A stretch of DNA of 64,000 nucleotides from the NCBI GenBank assembly GCA_021772975.1, contig JAJFKY010000019.1, forward strand, positions 1 through 64,000, in the 5' to 3' direction. Each line of letters begins with the position of its first letter. Position 1 is the stretch's first letter. Below the pieces are notes generated by a model that searched no databases, was not told the DNA's origin, and worked only from the letters and a program-made list of their open reading frames with translations. Shown one piece after another: positions 28,101 to 35,531 of this stretch. The position numbers were made by a program, and so were the translations under genes. Origin of the DNA: Gammaproteobacteria bacterium. GTDB lineage: Bacteria; Pseudomonadota; Gammaproteobacteria; Xanthomonadales; Wenzhouxiangellaceae.

Positions 28101-28674
28101 GGACAGTGTGGAAGTCAGTGGCAGCAGTGATCTGACCCTGGATGTGACCCTCAACAACAATGCGGTTGAGGTCACCGATTGCACTCTGCCGGATGCGGTG
28201 CCGGTGGCTTTTTCCGCTGATCTTGGCGTGGCAACGCCAGCGGTTACGGATACCGTGGCGGGCATGTCGCCGGCTGTCTACAGCGCTCCGGCGATGACCG
28301 GCACGGCCACCGTAACCGCCGTGATTGATAATGAAAATGCCGTTGAGATGATTCAAATTCTGGGCGCGCCGGTGATTACCGCCGTCATGCCTGATCCATT
28401 GCCTGGCAATGCATTCAGATTCGAAGCCACCGTCAGCGGCAGTAACTTTATCCCGCAAACCGTGATTCTGGCCGGCGGTTCCGCCCGCGCGACCAGCTTT
28501 GTTGATCCGGGTACCGTGATGGTAACCCTGCGTGAAGAAGATCTGGATGTGATCGGCAGTGGCGGTATCAATCTGGTGGCGGATAACACGGCGGTGCCCG
28601 GTGGTGGGCAATCGGCGCCGTTCTTTGTCAGCATCGTGGATGATCTGGTTTTCCGCGACAGCTACGAGGACTGA
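25135..28674 (+). CDS. Large secreted repeat and beta-helix surface protein
   Basis: 1179-aa exported protein with a signal peptide to about residue 23. Two near-identical modules of about 212 residues follow (30-241 and 242-455), each starting PLEFDQNVTPDTIFGSGNIN. Then comes a DUF11-like domain (about 462-585; DYLLTVSNSDVATATNVLIS) and an Asn-rich right-handed beta-helix region (about 590-970). Ig-like segments (about 975-1080) are followed by an IPT/TIG-like domain (about 1080-1165; PVITAVMPDPLPGNAFRFEA). The C-terminus ends LVFRDSYED, reminiscent of the xDGFE tails of many secreted Xanthomonadales proteins. No clear Shine-Dalgarno precedes the ATG. Probable adhesin or matrix protein; the function is inferred from architecture only. 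Confidence 0.85.
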   Translation: MHTQRLAILSVISLLFWANLAAGQSKLGSPLEFDQNVTPDTIFGSGNINGAYTTDRRNGVEIGLRGKLRFNSNGQPENTFNSNGDGTYTFIASVAPGRPQNTPEWNFEWSVNTDYDDTSSLVISDLTYELGLDGDPGEGTDFLIFDPITPSMASPFFDHSIGDNNTANDSGTEATNAGEYQTLIDNNNVAQNSWRYPFFATGPLASFNAKLEGTYDLYLLARDSMGAVVARTDIQIIMVNPPLEFDQNVTPDTIFGSGNINGAFTTDRRNGIETGLRGKLRFNPMGQPENTFNSNGDGSYSFIAGQASGQSSQTPVWSFEWSMNTDFNSALSSNLVLSDLSYEIGLDGDPSQATDFLTFEAIIPSAEVPFFDHSIGTNSTPNDGGTEASDAMQYQMLIDNNNVAQNSWRYPFFLNGPLQNFDPTVDGVYTIYLQARDAEGTVVNRSQIQILVGDTAMAGDVAEVAIEKTTNAVGTQLTGDSFDYLLTVSNSDVATATNVLISDELADNLSFNSGACDDGSIAGQSGQLISFNINDLASGENTVCMLNVTVIAGGVISNTAMVSADNDFDPANNSSTVTTLGVIESVSQSGDMPSVADNDYTRINSVLVTAQPGDVIMLAGTFDWNESNAFASWARGSDDTASTDDDFSILLPEGIEGFTLTAASLGDAVIQGPGDLAGTDLEGFLVVSSADNQNIEISNLVIENFDLGIGFFFSGGGVNVYDNTRIINNRILMATDIAGSSVAGEGFQNIGIHFAFGDNQLISGNLIEIPGDGLSNRPNLTSASVAMQSNTSGNAYEGLVIEDNIVRVLNAQSADPEFVLGIWENSNTFSSNVMVRNNRFENISPQNDSALNMQSGFRITSQTTPMTGAGAMMRGNFVDGANVGYEWLPGRFGANFEARGPLPFIANTAINTSVGVRLDSNGSAVMSCNRFSNNATAIENVTADNINSLADDNWWGCNAGPKMGLCDGFDPGANITADSWLVAVLTADPDSVEVSGSSDLTLDVTLNNNAVEVTDCTLPDAVPVAFSADLGVATPAVTDTVAGMSPAVYSAPAMTGTATVTAVIDNENAVEMIQILGAPVITAVMPDPLPGNAFRFEATVSGSNFIPQTVILAGGSARATSFVDPGTVMVTLREEDLDVIGSGGINLVADNTAVPGGGQSAPFFVSIVDDLVFRDSYED

Positions 28675-28698
28675 CACAACCGGCCGCAGCCGGATGCA

Positions 28699-28727
28699 CC
28701 GGAAGGCAGGTCAATCCTGCCTTCCGG
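28699..28727 (+). terminator. Hairpin terminator after the large secreted-protein gene
   Basis: A perfect 12-bp stem, CCGGAAGGCAGG / CCTGCCTTCCGG, with a 5-nt loop. It is followed by CTTGTTG and lies 25 bp after the stop codon. The T-tract is weak. Confidence 0.7.
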
Positions 28728-28844
28728 CTTGTTGCCTGGCCGGCTATGGTTAAGAGGCTGGCGACGGCTGGCCTGTGATTCGGGAATGTTCTATGCTAGC
28801 CAGCGGCAAGCGGGGATAACAACAACAACAAGGATAGCCACAGC

Positions 28845-29714
28845 ATGGATGTCGACTCGAACGAACCCAAACCCCGTTTTCTGGCCGCCCCCGAAGTAGT
28901 CAGTGAGATGTGCCGACACAGCATGCATCGCCTGCGCACGCTGCATCCGATGCAGTTACTGGTGCTGGCGATCATCGGCGGTGCGTTAATAACCGCCGGG
29001 GCATTGTTCTCGGTATTGCTGTCACAGGGAGTCAGTGCCCCCGGACTTCAGCGTCTGCTGCAGGGGGTAGGGTTTTCGACCGGATTCTTTTTCGTCATTC
29101 TGTCCTCCACCATTCTGTTTACCGAAACCAATGTGGCATTGCCGGCGGTATTGCTGCATCACCGCACCCGGCCGGTGATCAACGCGGTGCTGATGCTGTG
29201 GCTGTTGGCCTGGCTGGGTAACTTTATCGGCGCTTTTCTGCTCGGGAATATGATCAATCTCAGCCAGGATTTAGCCGGACCGATACAGCAGGGTCTGACC
29301 GATCTGGTGGAAAAGAAGATGCACTTTCAAAAAGTCGGCACGGCCACTGCCTGGTTTCAGGCCATGCTGTCCGGTGTACTGGCCAATTGGCTGGTTGGCA
29401 TGGCGGCTTTCTTCGCCACCATGGGGCGCACCATCATGGGTAAATACATTCCGGTGTTGCTGGCGGTGACGTTGTTTGTGGCGGCCAATTTGCAGCACAG
29501 CCCGGCCAATATGGGCTATTTCGCCCTGACCCTGCCATTGATCGATCAATATAACTGGTGGGATGCTTTCTGCTGGAATCTGATACCGGCTGGTATCGGT
29601 AATATTCTGGGCGGGATATTTCTGGTGGCTTTACCGTTCTGGTACGCTCTGCCCCCGGATTCGCGACGGCGCGAACGCGAATATCTGCGCGAGTATGCTG
29701 AAACATCACAGTAG
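28845..29714 (+). CDS. Formate/nitrite transporter (FNT) family protein
   Basis: Integral membrane channel or transporter (289 aa) of the FNT family, which moves small monovalent anions such as formate or nitrite. Six hydrophobic helices are visible. Family features include GALFSVLLSQG near 65, FTETNVALPAVLLH near 100 and the GNFIGAFLLG helix near 128. Further on are SGVLANWLVGMAAFFA near 185 and the NLIPAGIGNILGG helix near 250. The basic C-terminal tail (RRREREYLREY) is cytoplasmic. An AGGA lies 10 nt before the ATG, after a short AAC repeat. The substrate cannot be told from sequence. Confidence 0.9.
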   Translation: MDVDSNEPKPRFLAAPEVVSEMCRHSMHRLRTLHPMQLLVLAIIGGALITAGALFSVLLSQGVSAPGLQRLLQGVGFSTGFFFVILSSTILFTETNVALPAVLLHHRTRPVINAVLMLWLLAWLGNFIGAFLLGNMINLSQDLAGPIQQGLTDLVEKKMHFQKVGTATAWFQAMLSGVLANWLVGMAAFFATMGRTIMGKYIPVLLAVTLFVAANLQHSPANMGYFALTLPLIDQYNWWDAFCWNLIPAGIGNILGGIFLVALPFWYALPPDSRRREREYLREYAETSQ

Positions 29715-29793
29715 CGGACTCGCATCCCGGGGATGTCTCAGTGCCTGGCAGGGCCGCAATTGAGTACAGCCCACTTTAGCTGCCTGAGCAACT

Positions 29794-29821
29794 CAGTTTA
29801 GCCGCGTGACCGGCTAAACTG
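29794..29821. terminator. Bidirectional terminator between convergent genes
   Basis: CAGTTTAGCC and GGCTAAACTG form a perfect 10-bp stem with an 8-nt loop. It sits between the stop of the FNT gene (plus strand) and the stop of the minus-strand secreted-protein gene. It lacks a long T-tract on either side. Confidence 0.6.
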
Positions 29822-29837
29822 ACCGCTATCTGAAAGC

Positions 29838-30245
29838 TTATTCAGACCATTCAGACGTACAACTGCAGGTATACGGAATGGCCGGATCGGGCTCCAGGTA
29901 TTGCTGGATAAACGTGGTGTGTCCGGCATCGAAGGTGGGTGCGTAGACGCAACCCTTGTTCATCCATATATCCGGCTGATAAAAATTAGCCAGATCGACC
30001 TGGATCGCCACCGTGACAGGTCTATCCGCACTCCATTGATAGGTATAGGTGCCGTTGTCGTTGGTGAACTCACTGAGTTCGACGATCTCATAGCCGATGA
30101 CAACCCGGCTGGCGCTGTTAGGGCTGGCAACGATATTGCATGCCGGGTTATCACCATTTTTCAAAATCAATGTGTAATCGTTGGCGGATGCCTGAGTGGC
30201 TAGCCCCAGTGTTAATAGCAGGCTGATGATTGCTGATTTAAACAT
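29838..30245 (-). CDS. Small secreted protein, unrecognised
   Basis: 135-aa protein with a signal peptide (about 1-21, ending TQASA). The mature part is about 114 aa, acidic and aromatic, with four cysteines (PACNIV, KGCVYA, YTCSCTSEW) that could form two disulfides. No family is recognised. It lies downstream of another small secreted-protein gene on the same strand, separated by a terminator hairpin. Confidence 0.7.
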   Translation of the reverse strand: MFKSAIISLLLTLGLATQASANDYTLILKNGDNPACNIVASPNSASRVVIGYEIVELSEFTNDNGTYTYQWSADRPVTVAIQVDLANFYQPDIWMNKGCVYAPTFDAGHTTFIQQYLEPDPAIPYTCSCTSEWSE

Positions 30246-30278
30246 AATAGTTCCCTGATCATAAATGGTTATTCAATA

Positions 30279-30302
30279 ACGCCCGGTAACTCTACCGGGC
30301 GT
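30279..30302 (-). terminator. Terminator of the 30312-30884 gene
   Basis: A perfect 10-bp stem, ACGCCCGGTA / TACCGGGCGT, with a 4-nt loop. It lies 9 bp past the stop of the upstream minus-strand gene. On the minus strand the stem is followed by TATTGAATA. Confidence 0.65.
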
Positions 30303-30311
30303 CGGTTAAAG

Positions 30312-30884
30312 TTATTGCACAGCCGCATTGAAGCTGCTGGCGCACGGTGTCTGCGGGGTAAAGATGACCGGCGTGGGCACGCCGTTCTGGTTTTTGCAGA
30401 TTTGCGTGGCCGGGCCCACAAAAGGAACCTGTGGACTGCCCATATTGGGGCCACCTACCCACCAGTTATTGGTGGTCAAAAAGTGGCCCTGTCCGACGAT
30501 GATGTTATCGCAGGTGACGACTTTATCGCCCTGGGTAATCGTCATGGTGCCTTGCACCGCAAAATTCAGTTCGTCCGGCAATGAGCCCGCCGAATCGCAC
30601 GCGATGGTGCCGCCGGTTCCGACCTGCTGCGCGAACCAGCTGGCGACACTACTGGAACCCTTGCGTCCTGCTTTAACGGTGATTTTGCCTTTGCTGCCGT
30701 CCACTGAACCACTGGCGCCGCTATACGGCTGACCACTGGTAATCGAATGGCTGGTTTCAGTAAAGCTGAACCCGGTAATCCCGTTAACCTGAAACGTCAC
30801 TTCGTTGTCATGTTCGCTGGCGGCCTGGACTGTGTAAGTGCTTATCATCAATACACTAAGCATGGTCAATTTTGTCAAAGTCAT
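30312..30884 (-). CDS. Secreted protein, unrecognised
   Basis: 190-aa exported protein. The start at 30884 is chosen because GGAGG lies 8 nt upstream and a signal peptide follows at once (MLSVLMISTYTVQAA). The mature part is Gly/Ser/Thr-rich and predicted beta-rich. It has paired cysteines (IACDSAGS, VVTCDNIIVG, ATQICKNQ, TPCASSF), consistent with two disulfides. No family is recognised. It may belong with the neighbouring secreted protein as an envelope or extracellular set. Confidence 0.75.
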   Translation of the reverse strand: MTLTKLTMLSVLMISTYTVQAASEHDNEVTFQVNGITGFSFTETSHSITSGQPYSGASGSVDGSKGKITVKAGRKGSSSVASWFAQQVGTGGTIACDSAGSLPDELNFAVQGTMTITQGDKVVTCDNIIVGQGHFLTTNNWWVGGPNMGSPQVPFVGPATQICKNQNGVPTPVIFTPQTPCASSFNAAVQ

Positions 30885-31209
30885 TCTCGTATCCTCCATG
30901 GATAAATTGCAGAAGTGTAAAGTGCCCGGTGGATTCAGCTGTATTCTGGTCAGGTATGCTGTTGCCATCGCCGCACTTTGGAACTGACACTAGCGGCACA
31001 GCGTTCCGAATACCTGCTGAGAACCTGCCGGATGCTGCCGAAAACCTGTCGGTAACAGTGGTGGGGCTGAGCAGCGCGGGTTGGAGATTGGTTAGGTGAC
31101 TTATCCAGGCCGGTGGACGGCATGTGCCGGAGCTATCAGTCCGGGCAGAGCCGCCAGTCATGATTCAGGATGCAGTGGATGGTTGGGGTGGCGGGCACAA
31201 GTGAACGTT
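30885..31209. other. Intergenic region with no recognised gene
   Basis: A 325-bp gap upstream of the 30312-30884 gene and downstream of the DsbA-family gene. Short plus-strand frames are present but none has a recognisable domain or ribosome-binding site. Confidence 0.5.
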
Positions 31210-31830
31210 TCAGCCAGCTGCGCTTAATAACCTCTGAATTTCAGCCAGTGAAGCGGTGTGATCGCGATAATCAATGGCCATCACCCAGAACTGATCCTGT
31301 GCTTCCAGCACCAGGGCCGGAAATCCGCGAATCGGGATACTGCGGGTAAAGTCGATTTCAGTTTCCAGTGCTTCCTTGGTCTGCTCGTGATCAAGATCGA
31401 TGCTGAACTGCTCAGCATCCAGTTCACATTCGCGTGCCAGTTGCACCAGTGTTGCGGGTTCGGATGGATTCATGGCGCGCAGATAATAGGCTTCCTGAAT
31501 GGCGTCAAGCATGGCGAATTCCCGAGACTGCCAGCGGGCGGCGATAACCGCCCGGCAGGCAGGGTAGGTCGCACGCCTGGGCTGGCAGCGGGTCCAGAAA
31601 TCAAAGTTAAATGAAGCGCCCAGATCGGTTTCAATCTTGCGCCAGTAGGAGATGATTTTCTGCTGCAGCGCCTCAGGCATCAGCTTATCAGTGTCAGGCG
31701 CCAGTCCACCGAGTACGTATTGCACCTTGAGCTTGTCCGGCAAAGCGGCCTGCAGGCGGGTCCACTCCGGCTTGTAGCCCCAACACCAGCTGCACATCGG
31801 GTCGTGGAAGTAGTAGAGAGTGGCGGTCAT
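31210..31830 (-). CDS. DsbA-family thiol-disulfide protein, cytoplasmic type
   Basis: Thioredoxin-fold protein of the DsbA superfamily. The start at 31830 gives about 206 aa beginning TATLYYFHDPMCSWCWGY, with the CSWC redox motif in the first helix. The cis-Pro region IPIRGFPALVLEA lies near 170. There is no signal peptide, so the protein is cytoplasmic, like other DsbA-superfamily proteins with a C-x-W-C site. Longer starts at 31863 and 31953 are possible but add an unlikely N-terminus. It is divergent from kbl, with about 146 bp between the starts. Confidence 0.85.
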   Translation of the reverse strand: MTATLYYFHDPMCSWCWGYKPEWTRLQAALPDKLKVQYVLGGLAPDTDKLMPEALQQKIISYWRKIETDLGASFNFDFWTRCQPRRATYPACRAVIAARWQSREFAMLDAIQEAYYLRAMNPSEPATLVQLARECELDAEQFSIDLDHEQTKEALETEIDFTRSIPIRGFPALVLEAQDQFWVMAIDYRDHTASLAEIQRLLSAAG

Positions 31831-31976
31831 CCATGCGTTCTCTGTCTGCGACGACTGCGACATTACTACGCCATGCCACAGAAATCTAGACGATATTTCA
31901 GTATCGCCGGATAGATTCCCGTCGATTGGATTGACGATGTTAGAATCGGTCAATTATCCAATCAAGATTTTGCAGC

Positions 31977-33170
31977 ATGACCGATACCACTGATTTCCTG
32001 AACCGACTCGACGACACCCTGCACAACATCGAAGCCGATGGCCTGTACAAGCGCGAACGCCTGATCACCACCTCCCAGCAGGTGGCGATTGATGTTCAGG
32101 GGCGCGGCGAGGTGCTGAACTTCTGTGCCAACAATTACCTGGGATTGGCCAATGACCCGCGGATTATCCAGGCCGCGCACGACGCGCTGGACCGCTACGG
32201 TTTCGGCATGGCCTCGGTGCGCTTTATCTGCGGCACACAGGATCTGCACAAACAGCTGGAAGCCACCATCAGTGAGTTTCACGGCACCGAAGACACCATT
32301 CTGTACACCAGTTGTTTTGATGCCAACGGCGGTCTGTTTGAAACCATCCTCGGACCGGAAGACGCGGTGATCAGTGATGCGCTGAATCATGCTTCGATTA
32401 TCGACGGCGTGCGATTGTGCAAGGCCGAGCGGCATCGCTATCCCAACAGCGATATGCAGGCGCTGGAAGATGCGCTTAAAAAAACCCAGCACTGCGGCAC
32501 CCGCCTGATCGTCACCGATGGCGTGTTCTCCATGGATGGCTATATCGCCAAACTGCAGGACATCACCGATTTGGCCGAACGCTACAACGCGCTGGTGATG
32601 ATCGATGACTGCCACGCCACCGGCTTTCTCGGCAAAACCGGCCGCGGCACGCCCGAGCACTGCGGCGTGATGGGCAAAATCGATATCATCACCTCCACCC
32701 TCGGCAAAGCCCTGGGCGGCGGTTCCGGCGGCTACACCACCGGCCGCAAAGCCATTATCGACATACTCCGCCAGCGCTCGCGGCCTTATCTGTTCTCCAA
32801 CACCCTGCCGCCACCGCTGGTTGGCGCCAGCCTGAAAGTGTTCGAGATTTTGAACCAAAGCACCGCACTGCGTGACAAGCTGGAAGACAACACCAAATAC
32901 TTCCGCGGCAAAATGACCGAAGCCGGTTTCGATATCAAACCCGGTACCCATCCGATTGTACCGGTGATGCTCTACGACGCCGCTTTATCCCAGAAGATGG
33001 CGGACCAGCTACTTGAAGAAGGTGTGTATGTGATCGGGTTCTTTTTCCCGGTAGTGCCGAAAGGTGAGGCCAGGATTCGGGTGCAGGTGTCGGCGGCGCA
33101 TAGCAGGGAGCATTTGGATGCGGCGGTGGGGGCTTTTGTTAGGGTAGGTAAGAAGTTGGGTGTTATTTAA
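31977..33170 (+). CDS. kbl: Glycine C-acetyltransferase (2-amino-3-ketobutyrate CoA ligase)
   Basis: PLP enzyme that cleaves 2-amino-3-ketobutyrate with CoA to glycine and acetyl-CoA, the step after Tdh. It belongs to the alpha-oxoamine synthase family. [15 protein letters not shown] is near 43, the PLP-stacking His is in NHASIIDG, and [10 protein letters not shown] is near 206. The PLP lysine is in [14 protein letters not shown] near 240. The length of 397 aa matches E. coli (398). tdh is about 14 kb upstream in the same direction. The accessory DUF262 gene follows almost at once. Confidence 0.96.
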   Translation: MTDTTDFLNRLDDTLHNIEADGLYKRERLITTSQQVAIDVQGRGEVLNFCANNYLGLANDPRIIQAAHDALDRYGFGMASVRFICGTQDLHKQLEATISEFHGTEDTILYTSCFDANGGLFETILGPEDAVISDALNHASIIDGVRLCKAERHRYPNSDMQALEDALKKTQHCGTRLIVTDGVFSMDGYIAKLQDITDLAERYNALVMIDDCHATGFLGKTGRGTPEHCGVMGKIDIITSTLGKALGGGSGGYTTGRKAIIDILRQRSRPYLFSNTLPPPLVGASLKVFEILNQSTALRDKLEDNTKYFRGKMTEAGFDIKPGTHPIVPVMLYDAALSQKMADQLLEEGVYVIGFFFPVVPKGEARIRVQVSAAHSREHLDAAVGAFVRVGKKLGVI

Positions 33171-33257
33171 TGGTTGCACAAGATATTTCTAGTTGATCAA
33201 CAAAGCCAGGAGCAAGGAAGCAAGCATTTTTGGAAGTTTTATGAAAGAAGAGAATTA

Positions 33258-34844
33258 ATGGCAACATCTACCAAAATTACCCCATCTAGCCCAAGGCTGG
33301 CCTCTTTGCTTTCAGATGTGGAGCGAGGGAATATAAAAATACCTGTATTCCAACGGCAATATATTTGGGATGACGAGCAAATTGTAAGTTTGCTTGATTC
33401 TATTTATCGTGGTTTTCCAGTTGGCTCGCTGCTTATGTGGTCTACTAAGGAAGAACTAAAGCATGAGAGAAATATTGGTGGTTTTAAGCTTCCAGAAACG
33501 CCAGAGGACTATCCCGTTAACTATATACTGGATGGCCAACAACGACTAACCACGCTATATGGGGTGTTTAACTCTGATCAAAACACTTTAGAGCCTATTC
33601 TGGCAGATAGATTTAATATTTGTTATATCCCCGACGAAGATGCTTTTGTGCATCATTTAGCATCTGGGGACAAAGATAAAATCCATCTTTACAAAATACT
33701 TGATACAACTAAATTATTGGTAGAGCTCCCGCGTTTCAATGATACCCAAAAATCTAAGATAGCCAAGCTGACAGAGGCATTTAAGGATTATGAATTTCCT
33801 GTTGTTACCATTAGAGATAGAAGTAATAAAGAAGTATGTAGTATATTTCAGAGAATAAACTCTTCAGGGACACCCTTAAGCAGTCTTGAGTTATTAACTG
33901 CTTGGACTTGGTCAGACAAGTTTGATCTGAGAAGAGAAATAGAGTCTTTGTTAGATAAGTTAGCTGATAAAGGATATGAGAAAATCGACCAAAACTTATT
34001 GATGCGAATGTTAGCGTCAATCACTTGTGGCTCTATCAACGAAGATGATCTTGTTGATGTCGATCCTGCCCAACTCGTTGACGGTATGGCATTGCTTAAG
34101 AAGGCGATCTCTGCTGCTGTGGATTTTCTTGAAGGTCAATTGAAAGTGAGGAATGTAATTTTCCTCCCATTTCCTATAATGATAATTCCTATTGTCAATT
34201 TTTATGCAGAAATTAGTAAGCCTACCGCATGTCAACTTGGGCAGTTGCGGAAGTGGTTTTGGCAATGTTCTTTAACCCTGCGTTATAAAGCAGGTACTAA
34301 TCGTTTAGTTCTTGAAGATTTACGAAAGATGAAGAAGGTTGCTGCAGGACATATACCATTCGATGAAACGTTGGTTAAAGTTAAGGACGATATTTTTGAT
34401 AGCTCATGGAGAATAAACTCTACCTCAGCTAAGGCAGCATTATGTTTAATGGCTCAGCTAAGACCAAAATCATTTCTTACCGGATCCGAGGTGGATTTGG
34501 GTAACGTGCTATCAGCATATAATGCTAGGCAATTTCACCATATATATCCAAAAGGATATTTAAATAATCAAGGTATTTCATTTCATGCCGCAAATGTCAT
34601 TGCCAATATATGTTTTTTATCTGCCGCCGAAAATAATGAAATAAGCGATAAAAACCCTGAAATATATTTTCAAGAAATACCAGCGAGTCAAGCAAAAGAA
34701 ATTTTCGATGCATCGGCAATTCCGGAAGAGGCGAGGGAAGGCAAGCTACCTTTCGAAGATTTTATTAAGCTAAGGTCCAGGAAGTTGATAGAAATTGGAC
34801 AGATGTTAATTGATACGGGGGTTTTGCAAGCGCCCAGCAAATGA
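33258..34844 (+). CDS. DUF262/DUF1524 (GmrSD-like) protein
   Basis: 528-aa two-domain protein. The N-terminal DUF262 domain shows the pattern IPVFQRQYIWDDEQIVSLLDSI, written here in motif order, then FPVGSLLMW and the nucleotide-site motif YILDGQQRLTTLY (about 90-110). The C-terminal DUF1524 domain carries an HNH-like HHIYPKGYLNN motif near 432, followed by VIANICFLSAAENNEISD. In GmrSD these domains make an NTP-dependent nuclease that restricts modified DNA; related proteins occur as stand-alone defence genes. The gene is AT-rich and uses A/T-ending codons, unlike kbl, whose stop is only 3 bp before the open frame. The start is ATG 33258; an in-frame TTG at 33174 is possible. Confidence 0.88.
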   Translation: MATSTKITPSSPRLASLLSDVERGNIKIPVFQRQYIWDDEQIVSLLDSIYRGFPVGSLLMWSTKEELKHERNIGGFKLPETPEDYPVNYILDGQQRLTTLYGVFNSDQNTLEPILADRFNICYIPDEDAFVHHLASGDKDKIHLYKILDTTKLLVELPRFNDTQKSKIAKLTEAFKDYEFPVVTIRDRSNKEVCSIFQRINSSGTPLSSLELLTAWTWSDKFDLRREIESLLDKLADKGYEKIDQNLLMRMLASITCGSINEDDLVDVDPAQLVDGMALLKKAISAAVDFLEGQLKVRNVIFLPFPIMIIPIVNFYAEISKPTACQLGQLRKWFWQCSLTLRYKAGTNRLVLEDLRKMKKVAAGHIPFDETLVKVKDDIFDSSWRINSTSAKAALCLMAQLRPKSFLTGSEVDLGNVLSAYNARQFHHIYPKGYLNNQGISFHAANVIANICFLSAAENNEISDKNPEIYFQEIPASQAKEIFDASAIPEEAREGKLPFEDFIKLRSRKLIEIGQMLIDTGVLQAPSK

Positions 34845-35013
34845 CTTTCGTGCATATGACTCTGGATTTTACCTCAGAGGGTTCACGTCAATATCTGATG
34901 AGCGTATATATTTTTACAAAGTACATAGAGACCTATCTCTCGATCTAAAAAACTCAATAAGTTAGCAAGACCGCACAGCTTAGTGCGTTATTGCGTACAG
35001 ATATAATAGCTCT

Positions 35014-35184
35014 ACGGAAACCGTTACTTACACTGAATCTGCATAAACATCTGATAGATTTCAGCAATCAGAATTGCGGCACCCATATTGATTACCCATC
35101 AAAAGGGCAAGGGTGCGGTGCTGCTGTCGGTGGATGAATGAGTCTCGATTGAATAAATATTGTATCTGATTCAGAGGTGACGTC
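35014..35184 (+). pseudogene. yefM: Degenerate YefM-type antitoxin gene
   Basis: Conceptual translation from an ACG in the start position gives TETVTYTESA, then a stop. After a frame change at about 35085 it reads HPILITHQKGKGAVLLSVDE, stop, VSIE, stop, ILYLIQR. This follows E. coli YefM closely ([20 protein letters not shown], then a SLEETAYLLRS-like segment) in order and spacing. The start codon is lost, and there are at least three in-frame stops and one frameshift. A YoeB fragment follows at 35410. The intact protein was about 83 aa. Confidence 0.75.
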
Positions 35185-35294
35185 ATGCAGGGCGTCTGTA
35201 AAATTTGGTTGATCAGTTGAAAACTGTTCAATTAAACCCTTTTTATCATTTTTCAGGATTGGTTTGAGCGTTTATATATATATGAAATTGTAGT

Positions 35295-35401
35295 GTCGGC
35301 TTACGAACCGGCGGTTCTAAGCCGACCTACGGTTGGAGTTTATTAAGGCGACTATAGGAACCACGCTTTGTAGGTCGGTTTAGGCGCAGCCGTAAACCGA
35401 C
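35295..35401. repeat. REP-like inverted doublet (GTCGGYTTA family), copy 1
   Basis: Hairpin one is GTCGGCTTACG ... TAAGCCGAC (35295-35326) and hairpin two is GTCGGTTTA ... TAAACCGAC (35374-35401). They are two inverted members of one family, each flanked by CCTACG/GTAGG on the inner side, as in a BIME. A second copy of the doublet is at 63646-63728. It lies between the yefM and yoeB remnants. Confidence 0.85.
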
Positions 35402-35409
35402 AAGAACTG

Positions 35410-35496
35410 CACCGCCATATTGATCGCGAACAACACCTGATTTACACGATTAAGGACATTGCCGGGCTGATCACACAATGCCGGTATGATGGCTGA
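35410..35496 (+). pseudogene. yoeB: C-terminal remnant of YoeB-type toxin gene
   Basis: 28 codons plus stop read HRHIDREQHLIYTIKDIAGL, then ITQCRYDG. They match the YoeB C-terminus (SRRITEEHRLVYAVTDDSLL, then IAACRYHY) position by position. The two C-terminal catalytic residues (HY in YoeB) are replaced by DG, and the N-terminal two-thirds is gone. It lies 225 bp after the yefM remnant, with a REP-like doublet in between. It encodes no functional RNase. Confidence 0.75.
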
Positions 35497-35531
35497 GTAT
35501 TGAGCATTAAAAACTAACAACGGAGGGTTGT

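Noticed and set aside
31962-32951. 329-codon antisense frame over kbl
   Set aside because: Stop-free frame opposite a strongly biased gene; Gly/Ala-rich shadow with no signature.
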